Positions 1-9,010 of a DNA stretch of 64,000 nt are shown one piece after another. The first letter of the stretch is position 1. Every line of letters begins with the position of its first letter. The position numbers were made by a program, and so were the translations under genes. Origin of the DNA: FEN-1297 sp964498065 (GTDB lineage Bacteria; Bacteroidota; Ignavibacteria; Ignavibacteriales; Ignavibacteriaceae); contig CAZCFZ010000015.1 of assembly GCA_964498065.1 (NCBI GenBank), positions 1 to 64,000 of the forward strand, read 5' to 3'. The notes under the pieces are model-generated. The model saw only the letters and a list, made by a program, of their open reading frames with translations. It did no database searches and was not told the DNA's origin.

Positions 1-116
1 AACTAATGTATTAAGATGCAAAAATAAAATATTAAGCTGGATTTAGAAGAGCAATATTCTTCTTTTCAGTAACATTAAAAATGGTAATTAGAAGTTAATA
101 AGATCTAATTAATTTT

Positions 117-1166
117 CTACTTTGTAGGATTCCAGATAAACTTTCCTTCACGATTGATATAGCCCCATTTATTGCCTACCCTAACCATCGCAAGATTATG
201 AAAAAAAGCAGCCGCACCATCATACCTGGGTTGAATAACAACTTTGCCGGATTTATTTATATATCCCCATTTGCCGTTAATTTTTACTGCAGCTATTCCT
301 TTAAAAAAATTAGAAACATCTTCATATTGAAACTGAATTACTGTTTTCCCGGATAAATTAAGGAATCCCCATTTATTAACGGATTTAACGAGTGCCAAAC
401 TATCCGAGAACGATCTAGCGTCATCATAAATACAAGGTATTATTAAACTGTCTTCTACATTAACAAATCCCCATTTCCCATTTAAACTGACAGGAGCCAA
501 ACCACACGAAAAATGACGTGCAGAATTAAACCTCGGTTGAATAATCATCTTCCCTTCTTTATTAATAAATCCATGTTTACCATCAATCGTTACGTTTGCA
601 TATCCTTCGGAAAAATTACCCGCATGATCAAATTTTTCAGGAATTACTAATTGTCCTTTCTTATTTATATAACCATATTTGTCTACCACAACAATGAATA
701 GAAAAGACTCTTTATGTTCCACCCAGGCGAGGCTGTCTGAAAAATTACCCACATTATAATATTTCGGCTGGATTGCAAATTTAAATGAAGTATCAATAAA
801 ACCCCATTCGGAATCTGAAAAAATACCGAATGCCGGCTTTTTAATTTTAGCCAATCCTTCATAAAATAAACCTCCATCGGAGAGATCTGAAATTTCATGA
901 TATTCCCCATTAGTGCTGAGATATCCCCAATTCTCAAGGACATAAGAGCCGTCCGGCTGTTTAGTTAACATTGAAACTCTGGATTTTCCATCTAAAAAAC
1001 TCGAAGCTTGATCATATTTGGGTTGTATAATTATATTACCGGATGAGTCAATAAAACCGTACTTATTATTGACTATAACAGGGAATAAAGTAGTCTGACT
1101 AAATATCATAATATTAAAAATATAAATAAGACTTAAACTAATTAAGAGGAATAATGTTTTAGACAT
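117..1166 (-). CDS. Secreted WG-repeat protein
   Basis: This 349-residue protein starts with a hydrophobic signal peptide (about residues 4-24), so it is probably exported. The rest is about nine repeats of 40-48 residues, each built around WGF/WGY-I-N/D-x-x-G followed by IxPxY/F, the hallmark of WG (KWG) repeats. Such repeats form beta-rich scaffolds of unknown ligand specificity. There is no enzymatic motif. It is monocistronic, with 209 bases between it and the permease gene to its right. The family call is firm; the role is unknown. Confidence 0.85.
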   Translation of the reverse strand: MSKTLFLLISLSLIYIFNIMIFSQTTLFPVIVNNKYGFIDSSGNIIIQPKYDQASSFLDGKSRVSMLTKQPDGSYVLENWGYLSTNGEYHEISDLSDGGLFYEGLAKIKKPAFGIFSDSEWGFIDTSFKFAIQPKYYNVGNFSDSLAWVEHKESFLFIVVVDKYGYINKKGQLVIPEKFDHAGNFSEGYANVTIDGKHGFINKEGKMIIQPRFNSARHFSCGLAPVSLNGKWGFVNVEDSLIIPCIYDDARSFSDSLALVKSVNKWGFLNLSGKTVIQFQYEDVSNFFKGIAAVKINGKWGYINKSGKVVIQPRYDGAAAFFHNLAMVRVGNKWGYINREGKFIWNPTK

Positions 1167-1375
1167 TTCATTACCTTATTACGAATTTATACTAATTGAA
1201 AGAATAAAATTTTTTATTATTTTGAAATTCATTTCAAATAAGATAGTAATTTTATTAAAAATAATATGACTAAAATTACTTTAAATTTTAAAAATTTGAA
1301 TTTATCTTTTAATAGTTATGGAAGGAGAATATTTTATTAATAATAACAAAACGAATATCAAAAGAAAATTTTTTA

Positions 1376-2602
1376 TCATTCATACCTTAATGCTTCAATA
1401 GGATCAAGGTTGGCTGCCTTATAAGCTGGATAAGTCCCGAATGTTACACCCACAATTATACACATTGATAATCCGATAAATACCCAATCATAAGGAATAA
1501 CAGCAGTTGCATTTAGATACGAGCCTGCAAAGTTACCGATTGTTACTCCCAGAAAAATCCCAAGGAGACCCCCGATAAGTGATAATATTATAGCTTCAAT
1601 TAAGAATTGAAAAAGTATGGATTTTTTTTTCGCTCCTACAGCTTTTCTAATTCCAATTTCCCTTGTTCTCTCAGTTACCGAAACAAGCATAATATTCATT
1701 ATTCCAACACCGGCTGCAATTAAGGCAATTATTGAAACTACCAGTGCCCCTATTTTAACACCTGCTGTCATATCGTTTATTTGAGATATTACCGATTCGT
1801 TGCTGAAGATTTCAAAATCATTCTCTTTACCGGGTAAAATTTTTCTAATAGTTCTCATATAACCTATTGCCGCTTCTATTGAAGCTAAATAATTTTGTTT
1901 TGAAGAAGATTGTACTGTAATTGAAACACTTCTATGCCTTTTGCCGTATATTGATTCAAATGTAGTAACCGGAATAACTATATAATTATCCTGTGTTTGC
2001 CCGAATATATCGGGTTTCTTTTTTAGCACACCAATTACTTTATAAGGCTGCCCGTCAACTCTTACTTCTTTACCCACAGGAGGAATATTATTAAAAATAT
2101 CATCAACTATGTAATGGCCAAGTACGCATACATGTCCGCTGTACCTAATTTCATTTTCTAGAAATTCTCTGCCGCTTTCAATTTCCAGGTTTAGTGTTTT
2201 ATATACACCTTGCGTAACTCCAATGATATTTGCATTAGGATTAGTCTTATTACTACCATATTTAACTATTTTGCCGCCTGCCCCCAAATAAGCACCCATA
2301 CGTTCAACATTACGCAAAGAATTTTCTAGTCTGTAAAAATCATTTAATGTTATATCTTTTCTGTTTCTATATTTCCTCCATTCGCCATGACTCATTACAG
2401 CAGGATATTTTCGTATTTCAAACGTATTTTTACTTAAAAACTGTAAGCCTTCTTCAATAGTATTTTGAAGCATAGTAACTATTGTCATAATTACTATAAT
2501 TGAAAAAATTCCTACAACTACTCCAAGTATAGTTAAAAAAGTTCTAAGTTTATTTGTCCTTAGAGATTCAAATGAAATGAAAAATAGCTGGTTAAACTTC
2601 AT
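1376..2602 (-). CDS. ABC transporter permease, MacB/FtsX family (paralogue 1)
   Basis: A 408-residue MacB-type permease: one N-terminal membrane helix (KLRTFLTILGVVVGIFSIIV), a periplasmic MacB_PCD domain to about residue 280, then three C-terminal helices with the FtsX signature NIMLVSVTERTREIGIRKA. The frame is open further upstream to 2665, but the ATG at 2602 lines up with the starts of its two neighbouring paralogues and has a purine-rich GCGGGAA upstream. It is the third of three near-identical permeases and lies 429 bases after the second, so it may be transcribed separately. It probably pairs with the ATPase at 6956-7678. The substrate is not evident. Confidence 0.9.
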   Translation of the reverse strand: MKFNQLFFISFESLRTNKLRTFLTILGVVVGIFSIIVIMTIVTMLQNTIEEGLQFLSKNTFEIRKYPAVMSHGEWRKYRNRKDITLNDFYRLENSLRNVERMGAYLGAGGKIVKYGSNKTNPNANIIGVTQGVYKTLNLEIESGREFLENEIRYSGHVCVLGHYIVDDIFNNIPPVGKEVRVDGQPYKVIGVLKKKPDIFGQTQDNYIVIPVTTFESIYGKRHRSVSITVQSSSKQNYLASIEAAIGYMRTIRKILPGKENDFEIFSNESVISQINDMTAGVKIGALVVSIIALIAAGVGIMNIMLVSVTERTREIGIRKAVGAKKKSILFQFLIEAIILSLIGGLLGIFLGVTIGNFAGSYLNATAVIPYDWVFIGLSMCIIVGVTFGTYPAYKAANLDPIEALRYE

Positions 2603-3031
2603 TATTATTCCCGCTTTATTAAAATAGATTGATTTTTGAGAATACAGATTAGGTCTCAAAACCAAAATATTAGTAATTAATTATCAAATTTATTGCAACA
2701 TAATAATGAGTAATCTTAAATACAACTGGAAATCTTACAATTTTTATAATAATAAACCGTTCATCAGAAAATTTCCGATATATTTAGTAACTCATTTTAC
2801 ACAGCAATTAAAGTTGACATCTTTCTTAAATAAAAGTCTATTTAATCTTTGATTTTTTAGAATATAGATTTCATCTTTTCACTGAACTTTTTATGTAACG
2901 TGAGTTAGTAAATTATTTCATGGCGGATATATAATGCGGACATTACAATATAAATGAATAATGTAATATTAAAAGTACTTTTAGAAAAAGTGTTATATTT
3001 ATTCTAAAAATATTTTGTTATTCAAAAAAAT
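2603..3031. other. Intergenic gap between permease paralogues
   Basis: This 429-base AT-rich stretch separates permease paralogues 1 and 2. I see no convincing coding frame. It contains one imperfect inverted repeat, listed separately, and no clear rho-independent terminator. It may hold a promoter for paralogue 1 or be the scar of the duplication. Confidence 0.5.
2782..2913. repeat. Imperfect inverted repeat, possible degenerate element
   Basis: The 19 bases at 2782-2800 are complementary to those at 2895-2913 at 16 of 19 positions, enclosing 94 bases. In AT-rich DNA such a match could arise by chance, so a degenerate miniature element is only a possibility. Confidence 0.25.
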
Positions 3032-4264
3032 TCATTCATGTCTTAACGCTTCAATCGGATCCATGTTAGAAGCTTTGTAAGCAGGATAAGTTCCAAATAC
3101 TACTCCGACAAACAGACACAAAGAAAAACCTATTATTATCCAGCCGACAGGTATTGCCATTGCGGCATGTAAAAAACTACCCGCAAAATTTCCAATACCA
3201 ACGCCTAGAATGATTCCGATAAGACCTCCAAATATAGATAAAACGATCGCCTCAAAAAGAAATTGCAGTAAAATTAAATTTTTCTTTGCGCCAATAGCTT
3301 TTCTTACTCCTATTTCCCTTGTCCTTTCGGTTACAGATACAAGCATAATATTCATTATTCCAACGCCGGCGGCAATTAATGCTATAATTGAAATAACCAT
3401 GGCGCCTATTTTTACTCCGCCAGTAATTTGATTAATCTGGGCTATAATTGACTCGTTGCTGAAAATATCAAAATCGTTCTCTTTCCCGGGTTGAATTTTT
3501 CTAACAATACGCATATAACCTATGGCAGATTCAATTGTAGGTTCATAATCTTCTTTGCTTTTTGTCATAACCGTAATATCAAGGCTTCTGTGCAGCTTCC
3601 CGAAAACATTTTGGAAAGTAGTAATCGGAATTAAAACATTACTATCTCTACTTCGGCCAAACATCGCCGGTTTTGAATTTAACACACCGATTACTTTAAC
3701 AGGATAATTATTAATTCTAATAATCTGACCAACGGGATTTATATTGGGAAATAATTTATTAACAACATCCTGTCCGATATCGCATACATCATTAGAATAT
3801 TTTACATCCAGGTCTCTCAATTCTCTTCCATATGCTGCTGTCCAATCGTTGGTTTTCATTGCTTCGGCAGTAACACCAATAACAGAAATATTGGGATTGG
3901 TTTCTTCCCTTTTATATTTTACAACAACACCTTCCCATTCGTCTTGCGCACCTACATACTTTGCGTTAGTCAACATATTTTTTAATCTATAATACTCATC
4001 AAGTGTAATATCAGGGCGATTCCGGTATTTCATCCAGGCTCGATGACCGCCGGTCATTATTGCAGGAAATTTTTGAATTTCAAACGTATTTTGCCCCAGC
4101 TGAGATACTCCGTTTTCAATACTCTTCTGAAGCATTGTAATAATTGTCATAATAACAATAATCGAAAATATTCCGACAACCACTCCAAGTACGGTTAAAG
4201 ATGTTCGTAATTTATTTGAGCTTATAGATTCAAGCGAAATGCGAAAAATTTGAGATAATTTCAT
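3032..4264 (-). CDS. ABC transporter permease, MacB/FtsX family (paralogue 2)
   Basis: A 410-residue permease with the same architecture as its neighbours: N-terminal helix, MacB_PCD periplasmic domain (TGGHRAWMKYRNRPD near residue 70 is shared with paralogue 3), then three C-terminal helices with NIMLVSVTERTREIGVRKAIGAKK. It ends PIEALRHE, matching the PIEALRYE ends of paralogues 1 and 3. It lies 183 bases downstream of paralogue 3, beyond a hairpin terminator, so expression may depend on read-through or its own promoter. It is a clear tandem duplicate; the substrate is unknown. Confidence 0.9.
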   Translation of the reverse strand: MKLSQIFRISLESISSNKLRTSLTVLGVVVGIFSIIVIMTIITMLQKSIENGVSQLGQNTFEIQKFPAIMTGGHRAWMKYRNRPDITLDEYYRLKNMLTNAKYVGAQDEWEGVVVKYKREETNPNISVIGVTAEAMKTNDWTAAYGRELRDLDVKYSNDVCDIGQDVVNKLFPNINPVGQIIRINNYPVKVIGVLNSKPAMFGRSRDSNVLIPITTFQNVFGKLHRSLDITVMTKSKEDYEPTIESAIGYMRIVRKIQPGKENDFDIFSNESIIAQINQITGGVKIGAMVISIIALIAAGVGIMNIMLVSVTERTREIGVRKAIGAKKNLILLQFLFEAIVLSIFGGLIGIILGVGIGNFAGSFLHAAMAIPVGWIIIGFSLCLFVGVVFGTYPAYKASNMDPIEALRHE

Positions 4265-4396
4265 AACAACCAGCTAAATTTTGAAAAATAATTAAATTAA
4301 GTATCATTCCTTAGACACAGAAAATCCTTTTTTCGTTTATTTACTATCAAAATAAAAAATGATTAATATAAGTACAAATAGATGGTTGTGATATAG

Positions 4397-4428
4397 AAAA
4401 AGTCCGGTTTACTAATTCCGGACTTTTT
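4397..4428 (-). terminator. Rho-independent terminator after permease paralogue 3
   Basis: A perfect 11-bp stem (AAAAAGTCCGG with CCGGACTTTTT) and a 10-base loop, 19 bases beyond the stop codon at 4448. The stem carries its own U-tract on either strand. It would end the main efflux operon before paralogues 2 and 1. Confidence 0.75.
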
Positions 4429-4447
4429 ATAAAAGATTTGTCATTAT

Positions 4448-5680
4448 TTATTCATATCTTAAAGCTTCGATAGGATCTAGGTTGGATGCCTTATAAGCTG
4501 GATATGTACCGAATATCAAACCAACAAATATACATAAAGAAAACCCGATAATAACCCAATCAACAGGGATGGCCATTTGAGCATGTAAAAAGCTGCCGGC
4601 AAAATTACCTACACCTATTCCCAGAACAATTCCAATAATTCCCCCCGTTAAACATAAAATTATGGCTTCTATTAAGAATTGATAAAGGATAGAACGTTTC
4701 CTGGCACCAATCGCTTTTCTAATTCCTATTTCTCTTGTCCTTTCCGTAACTGATACCAGCATAATGTTCATAATGCCTACGCCTGCAGCAATTAGTGCAA
4801 TAATTGAAATTACCATAGCTCCGATTTTAACTCCGGAAGTAATATCATTGATCTGACTAATAATTGATTCATTGCTGAATATGTCAAAATCATTATCCTT
4901 CCCAGGACCTACTTTTCTTATTGTTCTCATATACCCTATAGCCGATTCTATAGTTGAATTATAATCTTCTTTACTTTGCGACATAACTGTAATATTGATA
5001 CTTCTATGCAGCTTACCGTAAATTGATTGGAATCTTGTGATAGGCATAATTAAAAAACTATTCCAGCTTTGTCCGAACATAGCCGGTTGTTTATCAAGAA
5101 CACCTATTACCCTTAAAGGATAATTATTGACTCTTATAATTTTACCAATGGGATCAATATTAGGAAATAATTTATCAACAATATCCTGTCCAATATCGCA
5201 AACATCATTCGAATATTTAACATCAAGTTCTCTAATATCCCGTCCGTTTACAGCAGACCAATTATTTGTTTTCATTGCATCGGCAGTAATACCAGCAACT
5301 GAAATATTAGGATTGGTTTCTTCACCGTTGTACTTAACTATCTGTCCACCTTGCCACTGCTCTGCCCCAATATATTTTGCTTCTACAAGCATACCTTTTA
5401 ACCTATTATAATCCATAAGCGTCAGATCTTTTCTATTTCTATACTTCAACCAGGCATCGTGCCCGCCCGTCATTACTGCAGGAAATTTCTGTATCTGGAA
5501 AGTATTCTTACCAAGCTGCGAAACCCCGTTTTCGATACTGTCCTGAAGCATGGTAATAACTGTCATTATAACTATAATTGAAAAAATTCCTACAACAATA
5601 CCAAGCATAGTAAGCATTGTTCTAAGTCTATTTCCTTTAATAGACTGAAACGACATAAAAAATATTTCATTTAATTTCAT
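4448..5680 (-). CDS. ABC transporter permease, MacB/FtsX family (paralogue 3)
   Basis: A 410-residue MacB-type permease: N-terminal membrane helix, periplasmic MacB_PCD domain, three C-terminal helices, and the conserved NIMLVSVTERTREIGIRKAIGARK. Its start overlaps the stop of the upstream permease by one base (TAATG), so the two are translationally coupled and probably form the permease pair of one transporter. A strong hairpin follows the gene. It is closest to paralogue 2, sharing long identical stretches in the periplasmic domain, and a little further from paralogue 1. Confidence 0.92.
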   Translation of the reverse strand: MKLNEIFFMSFQSIKGNRLRTMLTMLGIVVGIFSIIVIMTVITMLQDSIENGVSQLGKNTFQIQKFPAVMTGGHDAWLKYRNRKDLTLMDYNRLKGMLVEAKYIGAEQWQGGQIVKYNGEETNPNISVAGITADAMKTNNWSAVNGRDIRELDVKYSNDVCDIGQDIVDKLFPNIDPIGKIIRVNNYPLRVIGVLDKQPAMFGQSWNSFLIMPITRFQSIYGKLHRSINITVMSQSKEDYNSTIESAIGYMRTIRKVGPGKDNDFDIFSNESIISQINDITSGVKIGAMVISIIALIAAGVGIMNIMLVSVTERTREIGIRKAIGARKRSILYQFLIEAIILCLTGGIIGIVLGIGVGNFAGSFLHAQMAIPVDWVIIGFSLCIFVGLIFGTYPAYKASNLDPIEALRYE

Positions 5681-6924
5681 TATTCAAACCTTAATGCTTC
5701 CACCGGGTCCATTTTTGCTGCAGTATAAGCAGGTGCAAATCCAGATATTAATCCGGTAATTAATGAAACCAAAATTGCTATTAAAACGACGCTATAATCA
5801 ATAGAAGTAGGTAAAAACTGATTTACCAATAAGCCCAAAAGAATGGAAGCTATTAAACCGGCTATACCTCCTACTAAGCAAATAAATGAAGACTCTAGAA
5901 GGAATTGAGTTAAAATTGTCCTTCTTTTTGCGCCTATGGCTTTTCTTAGGCCTATTTCTTTTGTTCTTTCTTTAACCGATACAAACATTATATTCATAAT
6001 ACCGATAGCACCGACAAACAGTGACAATCCTGTAATAAATATACCTGCAATTTGAATTACTCCAACTCTGCTATTATATAGATCGGTTAATCCGGCCTGC
6101 TGGTTTATTCCGAAATCATCCGGCTGATTATACATAAGTCCCCTTATTTTTCTCATTATTCCTTCAGCTTCGGCTTTAGTATTTTCAATTGCTCCGGTAC
6201 CGGCAGCACGAACATCAATTGAAATACTGTTTCGTCTATGTCCTGAAAAATATTTAAATACCGTACCTATTGGAACGTAAACACGTTGATCGGGATTAAA
6301 ATCACCCAAAATAAAACTACCTTGTTTATCTAAAATACCAACTACTTTAAATTCAACAGGTCCAATTTTTATATTTTTACCTAAGGCATTTTTATGAGGG
6401 AATAAATCATCCGCTATCTGACTTCCGAGTACACAAACATTTCTTGCACTTTTCGATTCAATTTCATTAAAAAACCTGCCCTGCTCAAATGTTAGATTAG
6501 TTGTTTTAATATATTCTGCATCCGAACCTTCAACGGAAACACTTTCCACCGATTGATCCTTGTATTTTACGGTTTGTCTTGTATCCAAACTTGGAGCAAT
6601 AGCAACCGGCAGTTTTGCCATAGATTTAAATTTTTCATAATCCGCCATGGTAATATTCCTTCTATTCCTTTGCTCCCACCAAGGTACATTGGTAAACCAT
6701 GTCCATTTATCAATATACAAAACATCCGCTCCTAAGGCGCTTATTCCCTGTTGAAATGAATTATTTAATCCTTTTATAGCAGTCATCATTAAAACAACTA
6801 CCGTTATTCCTATAAATATACCAAGCATTGTTAAAGCAGCTCTAACTTTATTGGCTCTTAGTGCTCTTAAAGCAATCATCATACTTTCTTTAAATTCAAA
6901 TGATAATAACGCAATTCCAGACAT
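5680..6924 (-). CDS. ABC transporter permease, MacB/FtsX family (divergent partner)
   Basis: A 414-residue permease with the MacB layout: N-terminal helix (about 25-50), periplasmic domain, and three C-terminal helices with NIMFVSVKERTKEIGLRKAIGAKR. It is clearly diverged from the three downstream paralogues (WTWFTNVPWWEQRNRRN in place of their TGGH-type segment). It sits 31 bases after the ATPase gene. It could form a heterodimeric permease with paralogue 3, as in LolC/LolE-like systems. The substrate is not evident from sequence. Confidence 0.92.
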   Translation of the reverse strand: MSGIALLSFEFKESMMIALRALRANKVRAALTMLGIFIGITVVVLMMTAIKGLNNSFQQGISALGADVLYIDKWTWFTNVPWWEQRNRRNITMADYEKFKSMAKLPVAIAPSLDTRQTVKYKDQSVESVSVEGSDAEYIKTTNLTFEQGRFFNEIESKSARNVCVLGSQIADDLFPHKNALGKNIKIGPVEFKVVGILDKQGSFILGDFNPDQRVYVPIGTVFKYFSGHRRNSISIDVRAAGTGAIENTKAEAEGIMRKIRGLMYNQPDDFGINQQAGLTDLYNSRVGVIQIAGIFITGLSLFVGAIGIMNIMFVSVKERTKEIGLRKAIGAKRRTILTQFLLESSFICLVGGIAGLIASILLGLLVNQFLPTSIDYSVVLIAILVSLITGLISGFAPAYTAAKMDPVEALRFE

Positions 6925-6955
6925 AGTTTCACCTAATTTTAAACATTTTACTTAT

Positions 6956-7678
6956 TTATTGATTAACTTCACTCTTAGCTTTAGGTATATATCTATTTGC
7001 AACCGGCGTATCGGCTTCGATTAAACCATCTTTAATTCTTATAATCCTTGCAGCATGTTCCGCAATATATTCTTCATGGGTAACCAGAATTATAGTATTT
7101 CCCTTTTCATAAATTTCATTGAATAGAATCATTATTTCTTCACCGGTTTTAGAATCAAGATTACCCGTAGGTTCATCCGCTAATATAATTGAAGGTCTGG
7201 TAACGAGAGCACGAGCAACAGCAACCCTCTGCCTTTGACCTCCGGAAAGTTCATTAGGTTTATGATGCATTCTATCTTTTAATCCGACATCAATTAAAGC
7301 TTCTTCAGCTCTTTCACGTCTTTCAGCTGCCGGAATACCTGCATAAATTAACGGAAGTTCGACATTGTGAAGAGCATCGGATCTTGATAAAAGATTAAAT
7401 GTCTGGAATACAAAACCTATTTCTTTATTTCTAATTTTTGCCAGTTCGTTGTCTGTCATTTGACTTACACTAACTCCGGTAAAATCATATTTCCCGGAAG
7501 TTGGTGTGTCCAAACAGCCTAACATATTCATTAAAGTAGATTTACCGGAACCGGAAGGGCCCATTATAGCAACGTATTCATTCTTATCGATTCTAAGAGA
7601 TATGTCTCTAATTGCGTGTACCTCTTCGGAACCGACTTGATATACTTTCGAAATGTGTTCAATATTTATTATGTTCAT
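6956..7678 (-). CDS. ABC transporter ATP-binding protein, MacB/LolD type
   Basis: A 240-residue ATPase with Walker A GPSGSGKST (about residues 40-48), Q-loop region FVFQTFNLL, signature LSGGQRQR, Walker B IILADEPTGNLDS and switch histidine VTHEE. This matches the MacB/LolD/FtsE class, whose members power mechanotransmission rather than classic substrate import. In classical MacB the ATPase is fused to the permease; here it is a separate gene. It lies 15 bases after the adaptor gene and 31 before the first permease, so it energises the transporter encoded by this operon. Confidence 0.95.
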   Translation of the reverse strand: MNIINIEHISKVYQVGSEEVHAIRDISLRIDKNEYVAIMGPSGSGKSTLMNMLGCLDTPTSGKYDFTGVSVSQMTDNELAKIRNKEIGFVFQTFNLLSRSDALHNVELPLIYAGIPAAERRERAEEALIDVGLKDRMHHKPNELSGGQRQRVAVARALVTRPSIILADEPTGNLDSKTGEEIMILFNEIYEKGNTIILVTHEEYIAEHAARIIRIKDGLIEADTPVANRYIPKAKSEVNQ

Positions 7679-7693
7679 CTTATATATCCGATT

Positions 7694-8983
7694 TTATTTA
7701 TTATTTTGGCCGAACATTTTCTCTTTATTTTCTATTCTTATATCTGAACCATTTTTTAAATCTCTTGATATTGCTTTATAGGGACCGGATATAACTACCT
7801 GACCTTCTTTTAGTCCGGATTTTACTTGAATATAATTATCATCACTTATTCCAGTTTCAACATCGACAGATTTTGCTTTACCTTTATCTGCAAGGAATAC
7901 AATTTCTTGAAGCTTATTAACATTTTCTTTTTTCTTATTTTCTTTGGGGCTTTTATTATCGCTCTCTTCCTGCTGTTGACCTTCCATAGCATTTCTTGCC
8001 GTAACACTTTGAATCGGTACACTCAATACATTATGCAAAGTCTTTGTTTCAATATCAGCATTGCAAGACATACCGGGTCTAAATCCCGGATCAAAATCAA
8101 TAAATTTAAGTTTTACTTCAAAATTTACAACTTGTTCCTGCGTGCCCGCCCCTGTACTAATAGCTGTATTTCCAATTTGATAGACAATACCTCTAAATAC
8201 TTTATCTCCAAAAGCATCTATTTTTATTCTAGCAGTATCTCCAACAGAAAGTAAAACAACATCATTCTCATCAACATCAACTACTGCAAGCATACTTTTC
8301 AGATCCGATACTGTCATTAAGTTGGTGCCCTGGCTGTAAAAACTACCAAGTACTCTATCACCGAGTTGGACATTTAACTGGCTTACAACGCCATCCATCG
8401 GTGAATAAATTGTCGTTTTACTTAATTGATCTTTTTGAACTTTTAATGCGGCTTCTGTTTGTGATATTTGAGCTTGAGCTGCTTGATATGAGCCTTGTGC
8501 CGACAAATAAGAACTTTTTGCAGATTCTAGGTCAGCATCGCTTTCAAGATTTTTAGCATGTAGTTCTTTTGCACGGTTATAATCTGATGTAACTTTATCT
8601 AATTGGGCTTTACTCATCGATAAATTAGCCTGAGCACTTTTTAAGCTAGCTTCAGATTGTTCTACCTGTGCTAGATAAGTATCTTGTCTAATTTTAACAA
8701 GTAAATCCCCTTTATTAACACGCTGTCCTTCTTTCACGGGTAAGTCGACAATTTCTCCTGTTACCTCGGGAACAATTGTTACTTTAAATTCCGGATCTAA
8801 TGTTCCGGTAGCAGTAACGCTTTGAGTAATAGTTCTCTTAACCACTTTTTCAGTTTGAACGCTTATAATTTCCTTTCTACTACTTCCCAAGATAGCTATA
8901 ACGATAATAGCAACTACCAAAACTCCTAACGCTGAAAATATTATTACTTTCTTTTTTGATTTCTTTTTTTTCCCGTTAGCCAT
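7694..8983 (-). CDS. Periplasmic adaptor (membrane fusion protein), MacA-like
   Basis: A 429-residue HlyD/RND-type adaptor. A short Lys-rich cytoplasmic tail is followed by one membrane helix (about 13-31), a beta-barrel and lipoyl half-motif (EITGEIVDLPVKEGQRVNKGD-like region near 70-90), a long alpha-helical hairpin (about 95-175) and the matching second halves. Near residues 335-360 there is an unusual Gln/Glu/Lys-rich insert. It bridges the inner-membrane ABC transporter and the outer-membrane channel encoded just upstream. MacA is the nearest family; the substrate is unknown. Confidence 0.93.
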   Translation of the reverse strand: MANGKKKKSKKKVIIFSALGVLVVAIIVIAILGSSRKEIISVQTEKVVKRTITQSVTATGTLDPEFKVTIVPEVTGEIVDLPVKEGQRVNKGDLLVKIRQDTYLAQVEQSEASLKSAQANLSMSKAQLDKVTSDYNRAKELHAKNLESDADLESAKSSYLSAQGSYQAAQAQISQTEAALKVQKDQLSKTTIYSPMDGVVSQLNVQLGDRVLGSFYSQGTNLMTVSDLKSMLAVVDVDENDVVLLSVGDTARIKIDAFGDKVFRGIVYQIGNTAISTGAGTQEQVVNFEVKLKFIDFDPGFRPGMSCNADIETKTLHNVLSVPIQSVTARNAMEGQQQEESDNKSPKENKKKENVNKLQEIVFLADKGKAKSVDVETGISDDNYIQVKSGLKEGQVVISGPYKAISRDLKNGSDIRIENKEKMFGQNNK

Positions 8984-9010
8984 TTAACTACTCTCCTTCA
9001 TTAAAATTTT

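Noticed and set aside
3210..3431. Plus-strand open frame of 73 codons inside permease paralogue 2
   Set aside because: It is an antisense frame over conserved permease sequence, with no ribosome site or family resemblance.
7826..8254. Plus-strand open frame of 142 codons opposite the adaptor gene
   Set aside because: It lies wholly antisense to a clear HlyD-type gene and reads as a Phe/Ile-rich artefact of AT-rich DNA.
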